Below are positions 1-11,760 of a DNA stretch of 64,000 nt, piece after piece. The translations under genes and the position numbers were made by a program. The notes under the pieces were generated by a model. That model worked only from the letters and a program-made list of their open reading frames with translations. It was not told the DNA's origin and searched no databases. Numbering within the stretch: the stretch's first letter is position 1; each line of letters starts with the position of its first letter. This DNA is from Thalassia testudinum (taxonomy: Eukaryota > Streptophyta > Magnoliopsida > Alismatales > Hydrocharitaceae). The stretch lies in NCBI GenBank assembly GCA_037157565.1, contig JAZHRO010000063.1:11948001-12012000 (forward strand), in the 5' to 3' direction.

Positions 1-555
1 TCCTTCGTGCGTCAGCTGCAGGAGAAAAGGCTGTCAATTGAAGGTGTTGCTGGTGCTGAGGTCTTCAATTGGCATTGTAGCTGGGTTCATGATTCACTTC
101 TACAACACCTGGGTGTGGTTGCATGGTTGGAACAGGTTGGAGCACTGCAGTTGGAGCCAGAGATGAGGGCGGCGACAGCAGAGGGAAGTGATGACATGAA
201 ACACAAGATAAGGCCTCACAGCCATGTTAAAACATCTCAGGAGGATCGCCAAGTGACAGCGAAGGTGGTAGTGGTGTTTGCACGGCATGGGAGTGGGCAT
301 GGAGGTCGGGTGAGGTCGCAGACAGAGTGCGATGGAGGTCGTGTCTGGTGAAGTGTTCGAGCGGGTGAATTCAGGAATTAGGTGAGGGGTTTTGTGCGGT
401 GAGGTGAGGCAGAGCTTTTGGAGGTGGAGTGACGACGTTTGGTGGTGTGTGGCATCGAAGAGGCGTTGCTGGAGCTTCACCGGAGTGGGTGAAGATGAAG
501 AGGGAGAGGAGTAGTTGATGAGAACCTCATCATGAGTCCTAAACTAGCACCATTT
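1..555. other. No recognised gene; G-rich low-coding stretch
   Basis: Open frames exist on both strands (for example 7-351 on plus and 100-480 on minus) but neither shows a recognisable domain and they overlap each other antisense. The stretch is rich in GGTG and GGAG runs, as in the leader parts of nearby LTR-like repeats. It may be the tail of an element that begins outside the window. I see no supportable gene. Confidence 0.4.
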
Positions 556-1444
556 AACCCTGATTTGCAGGAAAAAGCTCCTACATAACCTTAGAAAGGC
601 TTGGCTCAGAGAGATTCTGAGTTTGCAAAGAAAACAGAAACTGAGGGGTAAAAATGTAATTTCACCAATCCAATCTGAAAACAGGGTAACTCAGGGTCCA
701 AACATAGGTCAAAACAACCTAATAAGAAGGAAAGTGGGATGATCTGATCCAATAAGGGCTATAGCAATTCCAAGGAACTAAATGATAATCTGTAACCCTA
801 AAACAAATCCACTTCAATTCACGAGGTTCGAGGCAAAGTAAAAATAGAATAAACCCTCTAAAATTCATATAAAAATAATCTCTAGGGTTTAGAACCTTCA
901 ATCTGGCCTTAGGAACCCATTTTGACCTACATTGAGAACCATACCCAATTAACAACTTAATTTAGGTTTTTGCATAAATTGACCGGCCAAACAAGGTTTA
1001 ATCTAGAAATAAAATTCACCATCAGATTCCTTAGGTCCTAATTAGTCATGTATAAAAACTTGAGCCTAAGAAGAAACCTTCTTGACCAACTTTACACTTT
1101 GGTCCTCATATATTTACTTTTTGGCCCTCAACTCTTGAACCCTCACATTTTGGCCCCTAACTCTCCTTCGTTCTTTGCGTTCAGGTCCCTCCTGCAAAAC
1201 CTGACCAGCACCATGCTCCAGCGACCTTGCGCGGAGCATGGCGCCGCGCACGGTGAGGAAGGGAGCCTACCAGGTCAAATGGGGGTGCCCTGCGTCGTCA
1301 GCCACCGCAGGAACACCCCCCTGATGGCTGCAACCACCCATACCGGCCGTGCGAACGCACGGACGATATGGGTATCCTTCCTCCGGTGTCCTCCGGCGAG
1401 GGAGACACGTCGTCTCCCTCCGCCCTCCTCTCTGGTTCTGCTCC

Positions 1445-1452
1445 TATAAATA
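1445..1452 (+). promoter_or_regulatory. TATA box of repeat copy A
   Basis: TATAAATA stands at the junction between the AT-rich half and the GC-rich leader. Copies B (8260-8267) and C (3597-3604, minus) have a TATA box at the equivalent junction, which supports a real promoter position in the family. Confidence 0.5.
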
Positions 1453-2342
1453 CCCCCGTCGCTCCGTCGTTCTTCCCAGCTCGGATCTGACGGAGATACC
1501 CCCTCACTTCCTCTCTTCCCACTCCGACAGACGCCCCCGTTGCTCCGGCGGCTTCTCCTCCTCCTCCTCGTCGCTCTGCCACAATACCAGCAGCAAAGAC
1601 TTCTTCCTGATTCTCCTCCGCGTCGCGCAATACCGGCGCGCGCTGCCTCTGCCCCGTCCTCGCCGTCGCCCCTTCCTCTGGGCAGTTTCTTCTTCGGCGA
1701 CAGTCGATACGACTGTCGCCCTGCTCCTCCCCCTTCATCCCTGCAAGTAAGCTAGAACTACTTCCCTTCCTCTCCTCTTTCTTTTCCCTATTTCAATTTG
1801 TTCAATTAAGCCCTCGACCGACCCTGACCACCGTCACCCCCTTCGTCTCCGGCTACCCTCCGGCGAGACGCCCCCATCGCTCCACAGCCTCACACGCCTC
1901 GCCGACCCTCACCGAACCTCCGCCTCATCACACTGAACACCCCCCACCCCTCCACTGCCACTCCACACCTCCATAACGCTCCCCCAAACAAACCCATTTC
2001 TCCGGTTGCAGTCCGACCTAGGGCTGCCGCCAGACACCACCTCGCGGCTTGCCGCACAGCTCAACACCTTCGCCGTGCCACGGCGAAGGTTCCCCAGTAG
2101 TTTGATTAGGCCGAGAGGCCATATTCGTGTCCGACAGGTTCTGAGGCTCGACCGCCATTGACGCCACATTGAAGCAGCTTCTCCCGCGCTCCAGGCTTGA
2201 GGACTCCAGGTTTCCAGCTGCTGTGGATTAAGGAGACTCCTGTGAAGGTAGCCAGCCAGCAACCGACGAAAATCGAAGCTGCAGCTGCAGAAGCAAGGCC
2301 GCGGTCTTCCAGCAGGCACACGCGAGGAGAGGCGTCAGTTTA

Positions 2343-2353
2343 GTCCCACATCG
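2343..2353 (+). promoter_or_regulatory. USE-like box (GTCCCACATCG) in copy A
   Basis: The 11-mer matches the plant small nuclear RNA upstream sequence element, RTCCCACATCG, exactly. An AT-rich TATA-like tract (TTTAAATTA) follows about 25 bp later and a block conserved with copy B starts about 60 bp later. No U1, U2, U4, U5, U6, U3 or 7SL sequence follows, so an snRNA gene is not supported. The box also occurs in some plant repeats, so function is uncertain. Confidence 0.35.
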
Positions 2354-2784
2354 GTAAGCCTTGCAACGCTTTCACCGTTTAAATTATTTTTGTGAATAAG
2401 CCTTATCGCCTCCGAACGCACCGGGGTGAGGTCCCGCGCCCACTCACCCGCCCGATACGCGAGCTCACCACGCGGATCCGACGGACCCGACTCGACACCC
2501 CACCTACGTACTCCTCGTGTACCACTCACACCGGTACACCTGGTCACGGGTACGAAGCCCGACCCGATTATCCGACGGCTCTGGGAGAGCTATCCTACGA
2601 GCGAAGTCTGAGAAAGAGAGAGATGTGCGGGTAGAGGGAAAGGGGTAGGTTTTGCGTTGGCTGTGGTGTGTGCAGGAATAGGCCGAGGCAGAGAAGAAGA
2701 AGACCGATGAAGAAAGACTGAAGGAAGAAGAAGGAGGAGCACCAAGGACGCACTGTAGCAGCGGGTTACTTAAGTCATCTGATT

Positions 2785-3063
2785 GAACAATCATACGACG
2801 CTCTGAGGACGAAGAAGAAGGAGAAGAAAAGACGAGCAGGACAGCAACGAAGAAGAAGGAGAAGAAAAGACGAGCAGGACCGCAACGAAGAAGAAAAAGA
2901 AGAAAAGAAGAACAGAAAAGAAGAAGACAAAGAAGAAAAGCAAAACAAGAGGAAGAAAAAAGACAAGAAGAAGCTCTGAAGAGAAGAAAGAAGAGACAAA
3001 GAGGAAGAAAAAAGAGAAGAAGAAGAAGCCACCAAATTTTCATCTCTCTCTCTCTCTCTCTTT
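2785..3063. repeat. Polypurine GAA/AAG tract ending in (TC)n
   Basis: About 240 bp of nearly pure purine (GAAGAAGAAAA-type units, including a repeated block with AAAAGACGAGCAGGAC at about 2827 and 2865) is followed by a TC microsatellite at about 3040-3063. The long minus-strand frames here are serine/phenylalanine-rich low complexity and are not genes. Confidence 0.8.
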
Positions 3064-3139
3064 ATTTTTGTAATAAGAACTTTTGTACTTCTAGAATACG
3101 ACTTGCTCCCTGAGTTCGACCTCGGGAACTCTTTTATTT

Positions 3140-3225
3140 TCCGAGTAAAAAAAATATATGTAATGATGGCAATAACTAGCTGCACTACAATGCTATTTTT
3201 ATAACAAAAGCTAGTCACAATGCCA
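3140..3225. repeat. Small imperfect foldback
   Basis: A left arm reading TGATGGCAATAACTAGCT faces a right arm whose reverse complement reads TGGTGGCATTGTGACTAGCT, about 40 bp apart. This is the size of a tiny miniature inverted-repeat element. No clear target-site duplication was identified. Confidence 0.35.
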
Positions 3226-3249
3226 CCATCAGTAGTCTATGGTCGAAAC

Positions 3250-4480
3250 TAGGTTTTAAAGAGGGGGAAAGAGAGTAAAGGGGAAGAGGAAGTGAGGGAG
3301 CCTAAGGTTAATGGTCGAAAGGGGCAAGAGGGCACCGACTGTGATTGGCCGATGCCGTGGAAGACAATACCTCCAGTAAGAGGGCGGCGAGGAAAGAGAG
3401 AGTCAGAGGGCTTCTCGCCGATATTGTAAGGAGCAGACGAAGGTAAGGAAGAAGATAAGCCGCTTGATTTGTCCATCTACTGGCTGAAAGAAGGGAGTCA
3501 AGGGAGCTCGCCAGAGTCATGGCGAAGGTGGCTGGAGGAAGGGAAAGTTGAAGAAGTTGAGGCCAAACCGGACTAAGAGTGGATTCTTGTCCTGGGTCTT
3601 TATAGAGCTTCAGGGCAAGCTCTAGAACAGGAAACAAGCCTTTCATGGCTTGTGATTGAAGGAATAGGTCCCATGAATCTCGTGTGTTCACACGAGCAAT
3701 CAACAAGGAGTTGGGACTCAAAATTGATCCCAGATGATTCTCCTAGGTGTGAACATCAATCCCACCAAATTTGGTGGGATTTAGTGTTGATTCGAGTAGG
3801 TTTAGGAGTAGTCAAACCTTGCTTGGAGGTCAGGTTTGACCTCAATGGCGGTAGAGATCTACTTGCGAAGAAGGCAAAAAAGTTAGGGGGCTCTTTGCAA
3901 GGATTTTGAAAGCTGAGGGGCTCGTTGAGAGAGAAAGAGTCTAATTGGACTAAATGCAAACTAGGTCAAGATGTACTCTGATTGGGACCAAATTTTGGTA
4001 CAAACCTAATTTTGACTCAAGGAATATGATGGTGAAGTTGGATTTGAGCTTTTACCAAGTTTTACTAGGTAATTTACGTAAAAATCCAATTTATGATATA
4101 ATTATGTATGTGACTCTGTTTAAGGTCAAAATGCGTTCCAAAGGTCAAATCAATGATGCCAAACCTCATGGAATATTTTCCTATGATTTTTAGAAGATTT
4201 AGATGGATTTTATCCTGACCATAACCTCAGTTATTTAAGTAGGTCTAAAATTAGGGTTTCCGGTGCTGTAATGGTTCTCGAAATGCGTGAAAACCTGTTT
4301 CTGTCTATGTAGACCCTCTTATTATACTTTAATGCTCATTAGACCTTAGATTAACCCCTGGAAAATCCCATGATTATTTTGCATTCATAATGTGCTGTTA
4401 AAACTGCAGAATTATCCCTGATTTAATACACTCTTCTCAGAATGGATATATAGTGAATATGGCTCTCCAACAATTATATA
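3250..4480 (-). repeat. Dispersed LTR-like repeat family, copy C (inverted)
   Basis: Read on the minus strand, 4480 to about 3650 follows copy B closely. For example, a block TTTTAACAGCACAT and then CAGGGGTTAAT occurs in the same order and spacing as at 7446-7500. The sequence then runs through AAACCCTAATT, TAGGATAAAAT and CTTGACC blocks to a minus-strand TATA box at 3597-3604. Identity looks like 60-70 per cent by eye. It lies inverted between copies A and B, so the three could recombine or form hairpin transcripts. Confidence 0.6.
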
Positions 4481-4794
4481 GGAGCATTTGTCAATTAATC
4501 TTGTCTAATTAAAGTTAGTTATGGCTCATGATGATGTTATCATCAGGTAGTGGGCCAGCAGCCAGAAGAAGTAGAGGGATTTAGGGTTGAGAAAATTTTA
4601 TTTGAGTGGGGAAAGAAATCCACAAACCCTTTCCATTACCATTCCTACAAGTGTTGTTTAAAATTTTAGGGATAAGGTAAAGTAAAATTATTAACAAATT
4701 ATTTTATTTATGATCTTTTTTAATTATTAAAGAATCTATTGTCAAATTTCTATTTGCTTGTAGTAGTTACTATATGTAACTTTCTTTTCAAGTA

Positions 4795-5660
4795 AGTGGT
4801 ATATATGTTTGCTAATAATGTTATTTGTTGTTTGACAAAAGAATTAGAAGCATATAATTTTTTTCCCCTATAATATGATTTAAAAAATTATAATAGTGAT
4901 ATATTATATACACATAATGGCATATATATTTGCCACTAATGCTAATTATCTTTTGATAGAAGACTTATAGTGTCATACATAAAAAATTTCCTCTAAATCA
5001 AAGGTAATCGCAGCAAAAGTATTACTTACCACTATACAATTTGCCACTAAATGTCATTTTTTTGACCATGAGAGTTTTCAACTCCACCCACCCATACCTC
5101 AACCTTAAATGAAATCAGAATTTTTTTTTCCATTTTAAGGGATAAGTTTTAATTTGGCTTTTCACTCTTTATGCTACTAAAAAAATGTTGGATATGAATT
5201 AGTGACTTCCTTTCAATTCCACCAAAAGATCCCAACCAATGCTTCAAAAAAGGTCTTTAGTAGCATAAATTTTTTTCTAAATGATCCTTTAAAAATTACT
5301 AATATTAATTTCTAATATACATATTGCGGCAACTTCATTTGTCATTAATACTAATTATCGTTCGACAAAAATATTATTATGGCATAAGTAACAATTGTCA
5401 CTAAATCAAAGGCTATAGTGGTAATTATATTTGCCGCTAATGCTAATTGTCATTTGACAAAAATATTATAGTGGCATAAGTAGCAATTGCCACTAACTCA
5501 AAGGTAGTAGTGACAAATATATTTGCCACTAACACTAATTATCATTTGACAAAATGTTATAGTGGCATATACAAAAAAATTGACACTAAATCGAAAGAAT
5601 TGGTGTCAAATGCATTATATACCACTATCTAATTTGTCACTAAAGACTTTTTTTGTAGTA
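4795..5660. repeat. Tandem array of about 92-bp units, CACTA-like subterminal array
   Basis: Units contain GTGGCAAATATATTTGCCACTAA-like blocks (given in part) and CTAATTATCATTTGACAAAA. The CTAATT anchor falls at 5351, 5443 and 5535, a period of 92 bp, with more diverged units back to about 4800. The right edge ends in CTTTTTTTGTAGTA (5647-5660). Its reverse complement, TACTACAAAAAAAG, looks like a CACTA terminus with the first C changed to T. No partner end was found. I read it as a decayed non-autonomous CACTA relic; a simple satellite-like array is the alternative. Confidence 0.5.
5168..5275. repeat. Small foldback nested in the 92-bp array
   Basis: TTTATGCTACTAAA near 5168 and TTTAGTAGCATAAA near 5258 are inverted repeats about 75 bp apart. 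The segment interrupts the 92-bp periodicity of the array, which fits an insertion of a miniature element or an inverted array unit. Confidence 0.4.
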
Positions 5661-7419
5661 TTGGGAATGACTAATTCCACATGTTGTTGCAAGGTCCTCA
5701 TTAGTGGAAAGGTTCCGATTTTCATTCTATCAAGAATAATATTATCCATGGAAGATAAACAATTGTTTAATAGAATTAGACCTTAGGATAATATTTTTCT
5801 AGAATGTGTGAAGGATTCGTAAGTATTTGGAATACTTGAGGAGGCATTATGCCAGTTTTTCATGAAACCTAAAGCTTCATTATCAATGTGATGGAACCCA
5901 TAATGATTTAGGTGGTATCCTACTTGATAGAGGGATCAATTGTGCTTTATGATTTTAAATTACAATTGATTTAGCATTTAACTGCACTCAATGTGATTAG
6001 GTAAAAAATCTAAATGTTGGATTGTAATTAAGAGATTTTTGTAGAATAGATAATAACATAACAAAAGTTGTTATGGGCTTATCCTTTAAAATCCTAAAAG
6101 TATGAATATATCCCAACCCTTGGATGGAGATCCAAGGGTCACCATCTAATTAGGTTTAGCTTTGGAATCCCTATAAATATCTCCCCTTGTGCAACCCTAA
6201 AACCTCTTAATCAATCCTAAAATCCATTCTCCAATAAGAGTTGCCAGCCGCAACAAATTAATTGTAATGAGTCATCCAACATCCTTATTAGTCAACCGAC
6301 TACAGAGAAGCAGGTCGATGGGGTATTCAACTAGCTGACCGGTTACTTAGATCAGGGAGGACAAGAGCAAGTCCAAGACCGTGCCCCCCACCCCCCTTTC
6401 CTTCACCATCCATTCAACCAAAAATATTTTTTGGTTGATTGGTTAGTACTATTGTGGTCTCTCTTGATCCTTTTGAAGGGTCTATTGGCATTGGATTGAG
6501 GATCAGGGCGAGGAGTCGCTTTGAGATCAGGAAGGGTTTGCTAATCCTATTTGGGATTGTCTCTCTATGACACGAGGGTCTCATCCACTCATCGTGGAGG
6601 TGGACGACAAGGGATTGCTAGGACTTATCTAAGGAAGCATGGCATGTGAGGTGTTGCGCAATGCCACCCAAAAAGGTATAACGTCTTATACTTGTGGGAT
6701 CCTGAAATAGGGGGAAAATAGTTCCTCCTACGTGGTTTTGATTTAGGGTATTTGATTATGTTTTCGTTTCTTTATTAGGATTTTGAAATTGATTCAATCC
6801 TTTGATTTGAAAAGAAAATTTAAAATACTCATTTTTCATGCTTCTGCAATGCACGCAAGGGGGCAGGTATGACCTATTCCCTTCACCATCTAGGTAATAT
6901 AAGAGAAAGTGACAAGTGTGTCAATGTATATACTCTTGTACTTTATTGTTGGCTTGAATTCTTTTTTGTAAGAACTCTTGTGGTTGTCATGAGAGCATGT
7001 GGTTGAATAGTTGGCATGAGAACTTGTGGTTGAATGTGGGCATGAGAGCTTGTACTTTTTGAATGGTCTAAATGGTTGTAATGTCAAGTTCTATAGTAGA
7101 CATAACATGGTTTTGAAAGGTTTGAATTTTTTGGATGGTTTCTTTTGCATTGTGGTTTGCATTATGAAAACATGTGGAGATTTGCATTGTGGTTTTGTGT
7201 TTGAAGTTGCTTGAATGTCAAGTTGAAAGCTTGGCTTAGATTTTAAGAATTTATGTAGGTAGAGAGGGAACCAACATCCTTAGCTAATTGGACAGTAGTT
7301 GGTGATGGTAACACTATCATGGGCTCTAACTAGGCACCTTTAGTCAGGTTTGATTGTTAAAAGCTCCTACCTAATCATCTGAGGGTCATAACTCTGCATT
7401 ATTCTGGTTTGAGAGAAAA
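5661..7419. other. No gene; AT-rich repeat-derived DNA
   Basis: No coding homology is visible. A TATA-like CCTATAAATATCT at about 6170 followed by leader-like sequence suggests an old LTR fragment. Positions 6985-7060 hold about three degenerate units of CATGAGAGCTTGTGGTTGAAT with 26-28 bp spacing. The short frames are not supported as genes. Confidence 0.4.
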
Positions 7420-8800
7420 AAATGGAATCAAGGTTAATTCTATAATTTTAACAGCACATCACAAACACAAATTAACCACGGGGTCATTCAGGGGTTAATT
7501 GAAAGTCAAATGAGCTCAAAGTCCAAAAAGTGGGTCAACATTGACAGGAACGGGATTTTACGTATTTTGAGAATCGAAATAGTGCATAAAACCCTAATTA
7601 TCAACCCACTTAAATTGAAGAGGTTCTGATTAGGATAAAATTCATCTAAACCTCTTAAAATTCATAGAAAAACATTCTAAGAGCTTTGGTACCTTTGGTT
7701 TGACCATTTTAACCTATTTTGACTTAGAATAATGTTTTAGATGGGATTTTGTCCTGATTTGTGTTTCCGTGCAAATTGCCCAGTCAAATGTAGTTAAAAC
7801 TCAAATCTGAGTTCATCATTAGATTCCTTGGGTCCAAATTAGGTTATATCCAAAATTTGGACTAAATCATAAGTCATCTTGACCAAGTTTGCAATTTAGG
7901 CCAAAACATCTCTATCTATCACTTACAGGTCCTCAACTTTTAAACTAGTCTTGCAAACTAGCCCCTAAATTCTAGTTTTCCTTTCAAAAATACCCCTGCC
8001 TCCACCTTCACCATGGGAACACACTTGTAGCAACATCAACCTCCTTCTGCCGTCATTTAATCGAGGAGATTGATTGATGGAATCGCAACCAAAAATTGCC
8101 AAATTTGGCGAGTTTGATCATGAAGAATCGCCGCATCGTCTAAACATATCCACTCAGTCAATCGCAGTCGGATTCGACATTAGCGAACCCATGTTTGTCA
8201 GGGTCTAAAACTAACCTGGAACTTGCTCAATTTGGGCGGGCAAGGAGAGAAGCTTCATCTATAAAAGGAGTCTCTTCTTCTCAAGAGCTCCTTATCTCGT
8301 TTTGGCATGAAAACAAGTCTTCTTCTCCATCAATCTTCGCCACCATTAACGACGACCTAGAGCTTCTTCGACCTTCCTCCTCGCCACCTCTCACTGTCAA
8401 CTAAGTAGCGGATACCTCCCTCTCCTCTTCACGTCCTCCCTGCCAAAGGAGATGGCTCCTAACCTCTTCATCAACTCCATCTCCGGTCATTTTCCTTGTC
8501 ATCGGTGGCCACTCTGATGACCTAGCTCCTCACCTCCATTCTTCCAATAGGTTTATGGCTTCTGCTCCTATTTCTTCCAATTAGCTTTAGGCCAAACCTC
8601 AGGCCCATCCCTTTTCTCCTTCTCCTTCCTCCACATCAGCAACATCTCCGCCGACCACCTTCACCATCGGCCTGCATTCGACCTTTGATAGACGCCAGTT
8701 TATCATCATTCTTATGCCCTAAAACAGATCTAGATCTTAGGTTTTTAACTCCGCAAATGGGTTTCCGGTTTGCATTTAGGCATAATCTAGGTTAGGCATG
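7420..8800 (+). repeat. Dispersed LTR-like repeat family, copy B, left part
   Basis: The AT-rich half follows copies A and C, and is best matched by copy C between 7446 and 7700. The TATA box TATAAAAG is at 8260-8267, followed by a C/T-rich leader. The family resumes at about 11026 with a CACCTCCACC-rich leader and the conserved block at 11233, so about 2.2 kb is inserted. Confidence 0.6.
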
Positions 8801-11025
8801 CATTGCATTCTTTTTTTGTTTCTAACATATTTACTTGAGTGTTAAGGATAAGTAGATGATCAAACCTTTAAAACCCTAGTGCTCAAAAAGGCAGAAAGTG
8901 AAGAAGAAGATCATTTCAGTTGAACCCTAGCTGGATCCAGCTCATCTCAATTGGTTATCAGCCCACATCAGTTAGGTTTAGCTCCCTCGAGCTCCATTCA
9001 GCTCATCTTCGCTGGATGGTAGCTCAAGGTAGCTCAACTTAACTCAACTCAGCTCAGATTCAGCTCAACTTAGTTGAGTCTAGCTCATCCTAACTCTAAT
9101 CAGTTCACTGGGAGCTTTAGCTAGCTCAACTAAGTTGGCATGAGTTCACCTCAGCTCAGGTCCAGCTACTTCCAGCTCTACTCAACTCAAGTCAGTTGAA
9201 GATGGCCTCAACTAGCTCAGGCCTACTCAAGTCTGGCTCCCGGAGACTCCACTCAGCTAAACCTAGTTGAGGTAAACTATTTTAACTAAGCTAGCTACTT
9301 CAACTAGCTAGGTTATCTCCAGGAAGATCAGACCCAGCTCACCTCAACTCAATTCAGCAGAAGCCAGCTTACTTTAGCTTGGCTTAACAGCTAGTAAAGA
9401 ACTAGCAAGCTAAGCTGGCTAAGGTAGCTCCTTGTTGTTCGCTTCAGTAGTCACCAGCTCCAGTACAGCTCTAGATAGCTCTTCCTCAGCTCCTCTTCTC
9501 ATAACCCTAGCTCATCCACTACTACCCTACTAGCTACCTAGCTCCACCTACATGGCCTTCCAACCTACCTAGCTAACTCCACCAAAACAAGACCTAAATT
9601 TAGTTCACCTAGCTAACCTACTCCTAATCCACCTTGGCACCAACCACATAACACATCCCTTCACCCCACTAACCACCAAAAGACACCACCTAAAGTGGTG
9701 CCAACCACCCTATAACTACCCATAGTTGGCACGACAATTTTCCCTCCAAAAACCCCCCTCATCGCCACCATACACCTACCCTCTCAACAAGTCCTAACCC
9801 TCCACATAACCCCCCTTCTAGAACCCTCCTTGGTGGCGCCAAAATGGAGGCTTCTCTTCATTTTTGGTGCCATCTTTTAGGTGACCTTTCACCCATCAAC
9901 TCCCCCCTTGCACCCCTTAGGATGGCGCCAAGTAACCCTAGCCATAGATCCTACAACCAACCCATCCTAGCCGTCTACCCAAAGGCCACCCAAACCCTTC
10001 ACTTGGTGCCAACTAACCTTAGCCATTAGATTATCTAACCACCACCAAAATACATCCTAACCATTCATTTCCCTACACGCCTACCCTACCCCCTTACCAC
10101 TCTATAAATACCCATATAACCACCACATTATGATCATCCTTGGTTACATTTTTCTCCACCTAGATCCACCATTAGCAACGTCCAAGGAAGGAAGGAGAGG
10201 AGGAAGAACATCAAGGAGACACTATGTCTCCTTGGTGGCTTCAACTTCTTCTTCTTCTTCTTCCTTGTGTCATCACCAAACCAAGGAGGAAGGCCAGGCA
10301 AGGAGGACGTCAAGAGGAGGAGCAAGAAGGGTGGTCCACACCACCCTAAGGAGGATATTTGGAGTGGAAATCTTTCACACTAGGAGGAGCCAGGCATGCC
10401 CCACCTAGGGCTTGCCAAAAGGAAGGAGAGCCAAGAGCCAGGAGCAAGCTTCCTTCAATGTAGGGGCAACCTGAATTGGAGTGGGAGTCTGTAGTAACAT
10501 CTTCTTCCTAAGCTTTCTTCTACAATCTTTTTATATTTTTTGCATGGTAGTGTAGTGTTAGAATTTTGTTGGAGATTGTAAGTGGGAACCCCTCTCACCT
10601 GTGAGTTCTCTAACCCGTTGTAAAAATAAATTTTCAATTCAAGAAGCATTCCTCTACTTTCTATTTAGTTAGCTTGGGGTTGTTGTTGTGACTTGTTTCT
10701 CCATTACTCCAAGCCTCCCTTGCTTGGAATGAGCTGAAGAATCAAGGCACTTGTCGCTTTGATTTCTCATAGTTCAAATTCCCATTTTCTTTGCAGTTGT
10801 TTTGCCCTTATTCAAAATCCTAAAAAAATACATATTTCAAAACTCATAAAGAAAGTTGTTTTCCAAATTTCAAGCAAGTGATTTTTAAAACAATTTCTAA
10901 CTCCCTTGGGACGACCCGAATACTTTCCTAAGTACTCAATTTTTATAAATTTAAAAGCGATCAAAATTGCGTGTTGCAATGACTTAATTTTCAACTTTTA
11001 CAAATCACGCATTTTCGCAATCAAC
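8801..11025 (+). mobile_element. Insertion splitting copy B, probable solo LTR
   Basis: This segment is absent from copy A and separates two parts of copy B that are contiguous in the family. It starts with an AGCTC-rich tract (about 8930-9500), has a TATA box (CTATAAATA) near 10103, a transcribed-looking purine/pyrimidine leader and a polyadenylation-like AAATAAATT near 10626. It ends AT-rich with a CGACCCGAATACTTTCCTAAG block near 10910 of the kind found near the 3' end of Athila/Tat LTRs. A plausible TG...CA end is ATCA near 11023. The exact left edge and target-site duplication were not resolved. The small frames at 9844, 10130 and 10455 are not supported as genes. Confidence 0.45.
8930..9500. 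repeat. AGCTC/CAACTC low-complexity tract
   Basis: Several dozen degenerate copies of AGCTC and CAACTCAGCTC occur in about 570 bp without a strict period, alternating CTCA and AGCT words. It reads like a short-word expansion that has since mutated. No coding frame spans it. Confidence 0.7.
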
Positions 11026-11760
11026 CTCCTCCACCTCCATTAATCTAGGAGAAACCTCCACCTCACCCTCACAACTATTTCGCCTAACCTAATTTCACCT
11101 TATCACGTCCCTACCATCTTCTCCAACACCGACCACCAGGCCTTGGTTCACTTCCACTGTCCAGCCACCACACTCACTCACTCACCAATTCATGCCCACC
11201 ACCACCTTCGTCGCACCACGGCGAAGAGCCCTATCTATCTGACTTAGACCATGAGGTCATTTTCGTGTTACGGGGTCTTCATCGCTATCATCATCTTCTC
11301 CGACTCCATTTGCCATCTGACCAGCAAGCATCTGCATCATCACCATCGTCAATCAAAGCGAATTTGAATAAGGAGCACATCCGCACCATGGATTTGGAGG
11401 AGAAGCATCATCCACAGCTGAAATTAACCATGAAGGCATCAGTGCAGCTCACGCAGAGCTTTGCGCGAAGGAAGTAGTGGGATTAGTCCCACATCATGTG
11501 GGGAAACAACTTCAGTAGCAAATAAAGGGAAATCATTGCATAGGCTCTTCACCTCAAACGCACAGGGGTGAGGTCCCCTACACACGTGCTATACATGCAC
11601 TCGTCCGCACGCCCGTAGGTCTGGGCTAAATCCGATTACCTGGTTACTCGAGTCCGACTTGGTTTTGAGAAAAGTATATTTGAGGAGGAGGGGGGGAGGG
11701 TTTTTTCACTGTAGCACCTCGGGATTCGTTCTAACCCCCCCCCCCCGCGCTCAAGACTAA
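11026..11760 (+). repeat. Dispersed LTR-like repeat family, copy B, right part
   Basis: Blocks shared with copy A in order are CCACGGCGAAG (11217), a GACCATGAGGTCATTTTCGTGT-type block near 11247, GTCCCACATCA at 11486-11496, GCACAGGGGTGAGGTCCC near 11560, and CACTGTAGCA near 11708. A run of 12 C begins at 11735. The spacing from the USE-like box to the GGGGTGAGGTCCC block is within about 2 bp of that in copy A. Confidence 0.6.

Larger units (their letters stand above)
556..2760 (+). repeat. Dispersed LTR-like repeat family, copy A (direct)
   Basis: This copy aligns by eye, block by block, with 7420-8800 plus 11026-11760 (copy B) and, inverted, with 3250-4480 (copy C). Shared blocks in order are an AT-rich part with CACCATCAGATTCCTTAGG (993-1043 region), a GACCAACTTTACACTTTGG-like block, a TATA box followed by a GC-rich leader, a block reading TGATTAGGCCGAGAGGCC near 2103, a GTCCCACATCG box, and CGCACCGGGGTGAGGTCCC near 2417. 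An AT-rich U3-like half, TATA box and GC-rich transcribed half resemble a long LTR, but no flanking PBS or coding region was recognised, so the class is inferred. A non-autonomous LTR element or an exapted promoter repeat are alternatives. The small open frames inside are not conserved between copies. Confidence 0.6.

Noticed and set aside
1298..1750. Frames of 133-146 residues on both strands near 1.3-1.75 kb
   Set aside because: They lie in the GC-rich leader of repeat copy A and are not conserved in copy B.
2410..2640. Possible snRNA gene after the USE-like box
   Set aside because: No similarity to U1, U2, U4, U5, U6, U3 or 7SL RNA in the downstream sequence.
2504..3218. Serine/phenylalanine-rich minus-strand frames of 147-179 residues
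   Set aside because: They are translations of the GAA/TC low-complexity tract.
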